Shown here in pieces: positions 8,685 to 14,590 of a stretch of DNA of 25,438 nt. Position numbers and translations under genes: made by a program. How positions within the stretch are numbered: the first letter of the stretch is position 1; each line of letters starts with the position of its first letter. The stretch lies in the NCBI GenBank assembly GCA_038237665.1, contig JBBRYK010000035.1, forward strand, positions 1 through 25,438. The letters are read 5' to 3'. Origin of the DNA: JBBRYK01 sp038237665 (GTDB lineage Bacteria > Actinomycetota > Thermoleophilia > Gaiellales > Gaiellaceae). The notes below the pieces were generated by a model, which was not told the DNA's origin, did no database searches, and saw only the letters and a program-made list of their open reading frames with translations.

Positions 8685-10114
8685 GCGCGGACGCCGACCT
8701 GCACGTTGCGAAACCGGGCCGGGGCCGCGCCGTGCGACACGTGGGCGTGCTGGCCGGGCTGGCCCTTGCCGCAGTTCGTCAGGCCGTTCATCCGCCAGGC
8801 GTCGCGTCCGGCGACCTGATCGAGCGATCCCCAGAACTGCGGCGTCGTGCCCGTGTAGGTCGCGTCGCGGAGCATGCGGCCGAGCTCGCCGTTGCGAATC
8901 TCCCAGGCGATCTGCGTTCCGAACTGGAAGTTGAGCCGCTTGTCGTCGATCGACCAGCTCTTGTTCGTCTCCAGGTAGATCCCCTCGTCGACGCCGCCGA
9001 TCAGCTCCTCGAGCGATCCCTCCCCCGGTTCGAGGTGGAGGTTCGTCATCCGGATCAGCGGCATGCGGCTCCACCCGTCGGCACGCATCGAGCCGCCGGC
9101 GCCGGCGCCGATTCGGGCGGCCGTCTCGCGGGAGGTGTGGAAGGCCTGGAGCACGCCCTCGACCACGATCGGCTGCCTGGCCGCGCGGACGCCCTCGTCG
9201 TCGAAGCCGAACGAGCCGAGTCCGCCGGCGCTGGTCGGGTCGGCGGTGACGTTCATCAGCACGGAGCCGTAGCGAAGCGCGCCCAGATCGTCGGGCTGGA
9301 GGAAGCTCGTGCCGGCATAGGCGGCCTCGGTGCCGTAGATCCGGTCGAGCTCCGTGGGGTGGCCGACCGACTCGTGCACCTGGAGCTGCATCTGCTCGGC
9401 GTCGAGGACCACGGTCGTGACGAGCGAGGGGCAGAGGTCGGCGCCGAGCAGCGCGGCCGCCTGCTCTGCCACGCGAGGTGCCTCCCGCTCGAGGCCGAGG
9501 CCCTCGACGTACTCCCAACCCGCCTGCGAGCTCGACCCGCTGTGGGCGCTGGGGTAGCTCCGGATCTGGTAGCCGTCGTCGTCCGTCGCGATCGCGTCGA
9601 TTCCGGCGCCGCACTCGACGAGCTCCTGTTCGATCAGCGAGCCTTCCGAGGAGGCGAACACCTTGCGCTCGGACTGAGCGCGCACGAAGGCCTGCCGCAC
9701 CTTGACCCGCTCGTGCTGCAGCCCCTCGTCGGCACGGAGGCACAGGGCGATCTTGTCCGCCAACGCGACGGAGAACGGGTCCGTCCTCATCGGCGTCCGG
9801 TACTCGCCGCTGACCGGCTCGATGGGTGCGAGCGAACGCTCGTGCGAGCCGGGGGCGGCAGCTGCGAATCCGCAGGCGCGCCGCGCCGTCTCCTGGGCTC
9901 CCTCGGTGGAGAGCCGCCGGTCGCAGGCGAACCCCCAGGCGCCGTCGACGAGGACGCGTACGCCGATCCCTTCGCTCTCGAGGTCGGTCAGCGTATCGAT
10001 CTGGCCGTTCTTGGTCGCGACGCGCTGGGCGCGGCGCGTCAGGGCCCGCGCGTCGGCATAGGACGCTCCTGCGGCGAGTGCGGCCCCGACGGCCTCCTGG
10101 CAGAGCTCCCGCAC
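8681..10114 (-). CDS. tldD: TldD family metalloprotease subunit
   Basis: A 477-residue zinc metallopeptidase subunit that forms a heterodimer with PmbA/TldE. The zinc motif is HESVGH (His247, Glu248, His252), a variant of the usual HEAxGH, and the third ligand is Cys448 in TNCGKGQPGQ, both characteristic of TldD. Length matches the family (about 480). The start is GTG 10114; six bases upstream on the minus strand is a TAGGGT hexamer, so the mRNA may be leaderless. The divergent tRNA-Leu promoter lies in the same 38-base gap. Confidence 0.93.
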   Translation of the reverse strand: MRELCQEAVGAALAAGASYADARALTRRAQRVATKNGQIDTLTDLESEGIGVRVLVDGAWGFACDRRLSTEGAQETARRACGFAAAAPGSHERSLAPIEPVSGEYRTPMRTDPFSVALADKIALCLRADEGLQHERVKVRQAFVRAQSERKVFASSEGSLIEQELVECGAGIDAIATDDDGYQIRSYPSAHSGSSSQAGWEYVEGLGLEREAPRVAEQAAALLGADLCPSLVTTVVLDAEQMQLQVHESVGHPTELDRIYGTEAAYAGTSFLQPDDLGALRYGSVLMNVTADPTSAGGLGSFGFDDEGVRAARQPIVVEGVLQAFHTSRETAARIGAGAGGSMRADGWSRMPLIRMTNLHLEPGEGSLEELIGGVDEGIYLETNKSWSIDDKRLNFQFGTQIAWEIRNGELGRMLRDATYTGTTPQFWGSLDQVAGRDAWRMNGLTNCGKGQPGQHAHVSHGAAPARFRNVQVGVRA

Positions 10115-10134
10115 CGGGCAACCCTACAGAGCGC

Positions 10135-10143
10135 GGCTACAAT
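10135..10143 (+). promoter_or_regulatory. tRNA-Leu promoter -10 region
   Basis: GGCTACAAT, containing the near-consensus -10 hexamer TACAAT, ends nine bases before the mature tRNA 5' end. The identical nine bases precede rnpB at 11138. No convincing -35 element is visible. Confidence 0.55.
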
Positions 10144-10152
10144 GCCCGCCGC

Positions 10153-10237
<85 letters not shown>

Positions 10238-10239
10238 TG

Positions 10240-10264
10240 AGCCCGGCTTCTCGCCGGGCTTTTT
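10240..10264 (+). terminator. Rho-independent terminator of tRNA-Leu
   Basis: A perfect hairpin (AGCCCGGC, loop TTCTC, GCCGGGCT) is followed by a run of T residues to 10264. It lies immediately after the tRNA 3' end and separates the tRNA from lexA. Confidence 0.92.
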
Positions 10265-10284
10265 CTTTCCAAGGAGCTCGGTGC

Positions 10285-10313
10285 TTGACGCCGTCCGGCG
10301 TTCGAGCTACCTT
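10285..10313 (+). promoter_or_regulatory. lexA promoter
   Basis: TTGACG (10285-10290) and TACCTT (10308-10313) are separated by 17 bases, the standard actinobacterial -35/-10 arrangement. The predicted transcription start falls in the LexA operator that begins four bases downstream. Confidence 0.65.
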
Positions 10314-10316
10314 GAG

Positions 10317-10330
10317 CGAACACACGTTCG
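10317..10330 (+). promoter_or_regulatory. LexA operator (SOS box)
   Basis: CGAACACACGTTCG is a perfect match to the Gram-positive/actinobacterial SOS box CGAAC-N4-GTTCG, with additional flanking G/C symmetry. It overlaps the expected transcription start of lexA, so bound LexA would block its own transcription. It is the only perfect copy I noticed in the window. Confidence 0.9.
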
Positions 10331-10345
10331 CCACAAGGAGGCGGC

Positions 10346-10975
10346 ATGGAGCTGACGACCAGGCAACAGGAGATCTGGGACTTTCTCGTCGACTACGTCG
10401 AGCGGCACGGCTATCCGCCGACCGTACGCGAAATCGGCGAGGCGGTCGGATTGGCCTCGCCATCGACCGTGCACGCCCATCTGGCGAACCTGGAACGTGC
10501 CGGTTTGCTCCGGCGCGACCCGACCAAGCCGCGCGCGCTCGAGCTGACCGGTCACCGGCGCGCGGCGAGGTCGGCGCCCCAGGCGCAGTTCCACACGCTC
10601 CCGCTCGTCGGCGAGATCGCGGCGGGCGGCCCGCTCCTCGCCGATCAGAACATCGACGAGTACATGGGCGTGCCGGAGCCGCTCGCGCGCGGCGGAGAGG
10701 AGTTCCTGCTCCGCGTGAAGGGCGACTCGATGATCAACGCCGGCATCCTCGACGGCGACTTCGTCGTAGTCGAACGAACGCAGGATGCCCGCAACGGGGA
10801 CATCGTCGTCGCGCTCGCGGGCGACGACGAGTTGGCGGACGAGGCGACGGTCAAGCGCTTCTTCCGCGAGAACGGGCGGGTGCGGCTCCAGCCCGAGAAC
10901 GACACGCTCGAGCCGATCTACGCCAATCACGTCCAGGTCCTCGGCAAGGTCAACGGAGTGTTCCGCAAGCTGTGA
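10346..10975 (+). CDS. lexA: LexA repressor (SOS response)
   Basis: A 209-residue repressor/autoprotease. An N-terminal winged helix (about 1-70, with PTVREIGEAVGLASPSTV as the recognition region) is followed by the S24 peptidase domain. The cleavage site is Ala93-Gly94 in EIAAGGPLLA, the nucleophile is Ser128 in KGDSMI and the general base is Lys170 in ATVKRF. RecA filaments stimulate self-cleavage and derepress DNA-repair genes. The ATG at 10346 has an excellent ribosome binding site (AAGGAGG, 10335-10341), in contrast to the apparently leaderless neighbours. The gene is controlled by the operator at 10317. Its stop overlaps the start of the zinc-ribbon gene by four bases (GTGA). Confidence 0.97.
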   Translation: MELTTRQQEIWDFLVDYVERHGYPPTVREIGEAVGLASPSTVHAHLANLERAGLLRRDPTKPRALELTGHRRAARSAPQAQFHTLPLVGEIAAGGPLLADQNIDEYMGVPEPLARGGEEFLLRVKGDSMINAGILDGDFVVVERTQDARNGDIVVALAGDDELADEATVKRFFRENGRVRLQPENDTLEPIYANHVQVLGKVNGVFRKL

Positions 10976-11166
10976 CCGTTGCCGCGCTCAACCGGACCCT
11001 CGAGCAGGAGCTCTTCGCGCTCCTGCGCGGCGCCAGCCTCGAGTGCCTCGTCTGTGGCGAGTTCGTTCTGCACGAGGGTGGGCTCGTCTCCTGTCCCGAG
11101 TGCGAGGCGAAGTTCGGCTCCGATACCGCGGAAGCGGGGCTACAATTGAGGTTGCAGGCCGGGTGA
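10972..11166 (+). CDS. Zinc-ribbon mini-protein coupled to lexA
   Basis: A 64-residue protein whose GTG start overlaps the lexA stop (GTGA). An N-terminal helix (RTLEQELFALLRG) precedes a two-knuckle zinc ribbon: CLVC and, about 15 residues later, CPEC. Such small ribbons bind nucleic acid or protein partners; I cannot assign a specific function. Coupling to lexA suggests co-expression under SOS control. The last 40 bases of the gene contain the rnpB -10 element, and its stop codon lies inside the first helix region of RNase P RNA, so the two genes overlap by about 13 bases. Confidence 0.72.
   Translation: MTVAALNRTLEQELFALLRGASLECLVCGEFVLHEGGLVSCPECEAKFGSDTAEAGLQLRLQAG
11138..11146 (+). promoter_or_regulatory. 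rnpB promoter -10 region inside the zinc-ribbon gene
   Basis: GGCTACAAT, identical to the tRNA-Leu promoter core, ends seven bases before the first paired base of RNase P RNA (11154). This is the spacing expected for transcription start at the RNA 5' end. It is embedded in the last codons of the upstream gene. The -35 region is unclear. Confidence 0.6.
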
Positions 11167-11508
11167 CCGCGAGTCGCCGCGAGGCGGTTCGAGGAAAGTC
11201 CGGACACCGAAGGGCAGGACGCTGGGGAAATCCCAGGCGGCGAAAGCCGACGGAAAGTGGCACAGAAAGGAGACCGCCACCGGCAACGTGTCTCTCCGGA
11301 GATGCCGGAGGTAAGGGTGAAAGGGTGGGGTAAGAGCCCACCAGCGTCGTGGTGACACGGCGGCTAGCCAAACCCCGTCCGGTGCAAGGCGAAACAGGCC
11401 CCGCCATGAGGCTGCCCGCCCAGGGGCCGGGTACGCCGCTCGAGCCGCCGGGCAACCGGCGGCCTAGAGGGATGGTCACCCTCGACAAAATCCGGCTTAC
11501 AGGCCTGC
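11154..11508 (+). ncRNA. rnpB: RNase P RNA (bacterial type A)
   Basis: The catalytic RNA of ribonuclease P, about 355 bases. Terminal helix P1 pairs GCAGGCC (11154-11160) with GGCCTGC (11502-11508). The conserved blocks are in order: GAGGAAAGTCCGGAC (5' side of P4), GTGGCACAGAAA, GGTAAGGGTGAAA, GGTAAGAGCCCACCAGC, CAAACCCC and near the 3' end ACAAAATCCGGCTTACAGG. The order and spacing follow actinobacterial RNAs such as that of Mycobacterium. The exact 5' and 3' ends are uncertain by a few bases. A terminator follows immediately. Confidence 0.97.
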
Positions 11509-11512
11509 TACG

Positions 11513-11540
11513 GAAAAAGCCCTGGTAACGGGGCTTTTTC
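11513..11540 (+). terminator. Rho-independent terminator of rnpB
   Basis: GAAAAAGCCC and GGGCTTTTTC form a perfect 10-bp stem around an 8-base loop, ending in the T tract. The A-tract on the 5' side makes it potentially bidirectional. Confidence 0.9.
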
Positions 11541-11560
11541 TATGGACCCGATTCGCCGGT

Positions 11561-11587
11561 GACTCGTCAGGCTCGCCCCGCGGCGGG
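11561..11587 (+). repeat. 27-bp direct repeat, copy 1 (candidate att site)
   Basis: A 27-base sequence beginning GACTCGTCAGGC and ending GCGGCGGG is repeated perfectly and in the same orientation at 14525-14551. It lies 21 bases after the rnpB terminator. The two copies bracket the Mrr, Fic and integrase-remnant segment, as attL/attR would. The GC-rich 3' part could form a small hairpin, so an unrelated extragenic repeat remains possible. Confidence 0.75.
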
Positions 11588-11808
11588 CCGGAGGCGGTCT
11601 CCGTGGAACCGCTCGACGCGGTCGCCCGGCGTGGCCTCAAAGGCTGTGCCGGCTACGAGCCGCTCCGCGCGGCGAACACTAGCAGGACATGTCGCGCGTA
11701 AGGTCGCACCCAATTGCCGAGCCGGCAAGCAGTCGCCGCGTCGGGGGGTCCATTGAGATGGTGTCCTGACCAGGCTCCGCTACGCCCTGGCACGATCTCT
11801 GCGTGGGA
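11588..11808. other. Apparently non-coding left part of the island
   Basis: Between the first direct repeat and the truncated gene start I see no convincing gene, RNA or terminator on either strand. Open frames here lack recognisable features. The minus-strand frame across this stretch is only the out-of-frame read-through tail of the frameshifted mrr gene. Confidence 0.5.
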
Positions 11809-11976
11809 ATGGGGCCGATCAAAATCTTCGACAAGTCGGCGCTGCAGTCGCTGAGCATGGACGCGGTCTGGCTCGACGTCTTCTGCGACACCACTGGCGA
11901 AGAGGTTATTTGGCTGGCGGCCACAGCGCGGGCTCGCGCTACTCGACCTCGGCGAAGTAGTCCTCGTCGATCCTAG
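11809..11976 (+). pseudogene. Truncated 5' fragment of an unidentified gene
   Basis: From ATG 11809 the first 25 or so residues (beginning MGPIKIFDKSALQSLS and reaching VWLDVF) look like a genuine protein start; I recall hypothetical proteins with an FDKS..LQSLS N-terminus. After about 11890 the reading frame turns into low-complexity Arg/Ala-rich sequence that shadows the opposite-strand mrr gene. This suggests the gene was cut when the mrr segment was inserted. The family recollection is weak and unverified. Confidence 0.3.
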
Positions 11977-12861
11977 TTCGTAGGACTGCAGCCTCGTGAC
12001 ACCGACGCCGACATCGACCATGTGCGTTGCCAGCTCCAACCCGTCGATCAAAACGATTCGCCGCCGACGGGCGAGGTCGCGAGCCTCGGTCGAGAAGCTT
12101 GAGGTCGTGATGAAGATTCCCTTTGTCGCTTCGACATCCTGGAGCGCTCCGAGGAATTCGCGAATCTCGCGCGGACCGATGCCGCGCTCTGGCGCCCACT
12201 TCTTCGCTTGCACGTAGATCGCCTCGAGCCCCAACGTGTCTTCGCGGATGACGCCGTCGATGCCGCCATCACCGCTCCGGCCGACGCGCTCGGCCGCATC
12301 GGGCTTCGAGCCGCCGTATCCGAGGGCGACGAGTACATCGAGCACGACCTCTTCGAAGAACCGATCGTCTCGCTCAACAAGCCGGCCGAGAAGATCCTCT
12401 GCAAGCGCAGCTCGAACCTGCTCGTAGGCGGCGTCGATCGTCTCCTCGGGCGTCTCAGTATCGATGCGCTGAGCTGCTCCTGTGTCTGGGATTGCGGCGT
12501 CCGGCGGGCGGCCAGAACTTCGCGTCCGGAACTCGATGTACTCCGGGAATTGCTCCAGGACGGACATGTTGATCCGCTCGGGGTGCTCGCGCAGCACCGC
12601 CAGGCCGCGGTCGGTGATGCGCGAGATTCCGCGCCGTGGTTTGACGAGCAGGCCCGCTTGCTTCATGTGCGTCGAGGCCCACGCCACGCGGTTTGCGAAC
12701 GTTCGCGCTGTACCGCTTGGAATCTTCTGTGCGAGCTCTTCGTCGGTCAGGTCGAAACGTTGCGCGAGCGCGTCGCGAAGTTCCGCCTGCGTCCTCTCGT
12801 TGCTATCGACGTGGAGCTCGAGCAGCGGGTGCATCAGGGTTTGGAAGTCCGGAATGGGCAC
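11939..12861 (-). pseudogene. mrr: Mrr-type restriction endonuclease with C-terminal frameshift
   Basis: This is a type IV (modification-dependent) restriction enzyme homologue. The N-terminal winged-helix domain (from PIPDFQTLMHPLL) resembles Mrr_N. The C-terminal PD-(D/E)xK nuclease domain shows GDGGIDGVI and, further on, YVQAKKW, which supply the catalytic Asp and Q-x-K residues. GTG 12861 gives the typical Mrr N-terminus; an in-frame TTG at 12900 is the alternative. Near 11974 one base appears to be missing. The frame in use runs on through about 106 extra residues to 11653, whereas the next frame gives the expected Mrr ending RIDEDYFAEVE with stop at 11939. The repaired protein would be about 307 residues, close to E. 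coli Mrr (304). The nuclease core is intact, so the variant could still be active. Confidence 0.8.
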
Positions 12862-13054
12862 GTCCGTGGACTCTACTGCCGCGTTCTGCAACGGTTCCAA
12901 CGCAGCGGAGTCGCTTCATCGCGCCGCGAGTCGTGGGCGTTTCGTCCGATACTGCCGTTCGATCCAAATCGTGGACGCAGTGGTCATCGTCGACGACGCC
13001 AAGGGTGCCAGTTGGTTCGTGCGCGGCCTCAGCCCGCACTGGGCGACGCCGCCT

Positions 13055-14287
13055 TCAGCGGGTCGGCCGTGGCACGCGGGCCGCCGGCCCGAGCTCGCGC
13101 TCGAAGCGGTCGAGCAGGTCGAAGAGGCCCACGCACTCCCAGGCGCGGTTACGCCGTCCGACAGCCGTCTGCCGGAGCACTCCCGCCTGCTCGAGGCGGA
13201 GGAGCGCCTGGCGTGCGCGCTCCTCGGTACCTCCGAGTAGCTGCGCGGCGGTCTTCACATTGATGATCGGCTGTGAAGGCAACAGCTCGATCAGGCGCAG
13301 CGGACCGGAGTTGCGGCGTGGGTTGCCTGCCTGCTCGATCCAGCGGCCCTGCAACTCGGCGACATGCCCAGCGAACACGCGGGCGCCGGTCGAAGACCTG
13401 TGGACGGCGTCGACGAAAACCGTGTACCAGTCCTCCTCGTCGCCGTTGCGCCAGCTCGTCAGTCCGGCCACATACCGGTCTGCTTCGCCGGCAAAGGCAA
13501 GGCTCACGGGCGGTAGGTACCTCGGTGCGATTCCGCGTCGGCGGAAGACGGCCAGGATCAAGGCTCTGCCGACACGGCCGTTTCCGTCGTGGAACGGGTG
13601 AATCGTCTCGAACTGGGCGTGGGCGATCGCCGCTTGAATCACGGCAGGGATGTCCTCGCGGTTGCAGAACGCGCAGAGATCTTCGAGCAGGTCAGGAACG
13701 AGCTCGTACGGCGGAGGGATGAACTCTGCGTTGCGTGGGCTCGACGCTGCGCCGCCGATCCAGTTCTGCTCTTCGCGGAGCAGCCCGCCAAGGCGCTGGT
13801 CGCGGGTGCCTGCAAAGAGGAGGCGGTGGACCTCGAGCAGATGCTCGCGCGTGAGTTCGTCGACCTTGCTCGCAAGATCGACGGCGCGTTCGAGAGCGGC
13901 GATGTTGGCGAGGACGCCTTGGGCTGTCAGGTCGCGGGCATCCGCCGAGAAGGCCGCTTTCGCGAGACGCCGGTGCGAGAGCACAAGGCCTTCGATGCGC
14001 GACGAGGCGACCGACTCGGCGCGGAGAAGCTGTCGGGCGAGCGCTTCGAGGTTGGCGAGCGCGGGCGGGTCTTCGTTCAGCTCCCGGCAGGCTTGCTCGG
14101 CGTTCGCGGCTGCGGCGGCGATGTGCGAGCTGAGCAGGAAGTCGTCGGCTGCGATTGCAGTCGGCACGTAGGCCTGATAGGTGAAGCCGCGTCTGGCGTT
14201 GCGGCCCTCAAGAGCTCCAGGGCGCGCCTCCCAGCGTCGGTCGACCAGTTGGCCCCGATGTGATTGCTCATTAAGTTTGGTTACCAT
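13055..14287 (-). CDS. Fic family protein (predicted AMPylase, class II)
   Basis: A 410-residue Fic protein that would transfer AMP, or another nucleotide-derived group, to a hydroxyl side chain of a target protein. The catalytic motif HPFHDGNGRVGR begins at His230 and matches HPFx(D/E)GNGRxxR. An N-terminal inhibitory helix with SSRIEG, the (S/T)xxxE(G/N) motif, lies at about residue 98, making this an autoinhibited class II enzyme. A winged-helix domain at the C-terminus (about 335-395) suggests DNA binding or self-regulation. ATG 14287 lies in an AT-rich region with a TATGAT -10 and two flanking imperfect palindromes. It is intact, unlike mrr and the integrase beside it, and its AT-rich leader suggests horizontal acquisition. 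Its target is unknown. Confidence 0.92.
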   Translation of the reverse strand: MVTKLNEQSHRGQLVDRRWEARPGALEGRNARRGFTYQAYVPTAIAADDFLLSSHIAAAAANAEQACRELNEDPPALANLEALARQLLRAESVASSRIEGLVLSHRRLAKAAFSADARDLTAQGVLANIAALERAVDLASKVDELTREHLLEVHRLLFAGTRDQRLGGLLREEQNWIGGAASSPRNAEFIPPPYELVPDLLEDLCAFCNREDIPAVIQAAIAHAQFETIHPFHDGNGRVGRALILAVFRRRGIAPRYLPPVSLAFAGEADRYVAGLTSWRNGDEEDWYTVFVDAVHRSSTGARVFAGHVAELQGRWIEQAGNPRRNSGPLRLIELLPSQPIINVKTAAQLLGGTEERARQALLRLEQAGVLRQTAVGRRNRAWECVGLFDLLDRFERELGPAARVPRPTR

Positions 14288-14345
14288 CTTGTGTATCCAA
14301 CTTTATCATACTAAGTTTGTGTAACCGCGATAACTGCACAACTTT
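14273..14345 (-). promoter_or_regulatory. fic promoter flanked by two imperfect palindromes
   Basis: A -10 element TATGAT lies on the minus strand (plus 14305-14310). Two inverted repeats bracket it: AAGTTTGG (14273-14280) with CCAACTTT (14297-14304), and AAGTTTGTG (14313-14321) with CACAACTTT (14337-14345). Each arm pair spans about 32 bases, and the pairs are offset by about 40. One covers the start codon and transcription start and the other the -35 zone, so they look like operators. The arms match imperfectly. Confidence 0.5.
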
Positions 14346-14374
14346 CGCTTTCGTTCTTTATCTATCCAATGTTA

Positions 14375-14398
14375 GCTAGTCAACTTTTGATAACTAGC
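14375..14398. repeat. Short inverted repeat at the 3' end of the integrase remnant
   Basis: GCTAGT (14375-14380) and ACTAGC (14393-14398) are separated by 12 bases and include the integrase stop codon. A fifth AACTTT motif sits in the loop (14382-14387), continuing the roughly 40-base spacing of the upstream palindromes. Confidence 0.35.
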
Positions 14399-14524
14399 CG
14401 ACCCAGCGCAATCGCTTAATCGCGCCTCGGAGCTCGTGCGCGGTCACGCGGGTGTAGCGCTGGGTCGAGTCGAGGCGCCCCAGCAGCTCCTAGGCCTGGC
14501 GCAGGTTCGCGCCGACTCAGCGGG
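14394..14524 (-). pseudogene. Degenerate tyrosine recombinase (phage integrase) C-terminus
   Basis: Reading the minus strand toward the stop at 14394, the last 31 codons give ELLGRLDSTQRYTRVT followed by a basic tail ending RLRWVG. This is the C-terminal block of tyrosine recombinases (ELLGH...TTQxYTxV), including the nucleophilic Tyr in QRYTRV. Just upstream a TAG at 14490-14492 replaces the Gln codon expected in LRQ(A)QELLG, and a further single-base loss would restore E-S-G-A-N-L-R. The LGH motif itself is shortened to LGR. The gene is thus a non-functional remnant, cut at the second 27-bp repeat. It marks the right end of the putative island. Confidence 0.7.
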
Positions 14525-14551
14525 GACTCGTCAGGCTCGCCCCGCGGCGGG
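14525..14551 (+). repeat. 27-bp direct repeat, copy 2 (candidate att site)
   Basis: A perfect copy of the 11561-11587 repeat in the same orientation, 2,964 bases downstream. Loosely similar bases extend the match a little on both sides (for example CGG before it and CCGGAG after a two-base insertion). It sits between the integrase remnant and the 3' end of the GHKL ATPase gene. Confidence 0.75.
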
Positions 14552-14590
14552 GGCCGGAGCCGCGGAGCAGAGAGCGGCTCTCAGCGCCTC

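Noticed and set aside
12208..13263. A 351-codon plus-strand frame over the mrr and fic region
   Set aside because: Antisense to mrr, which has recognisable domains; the part at 12960-13050 reads plausibly but has no independent support.
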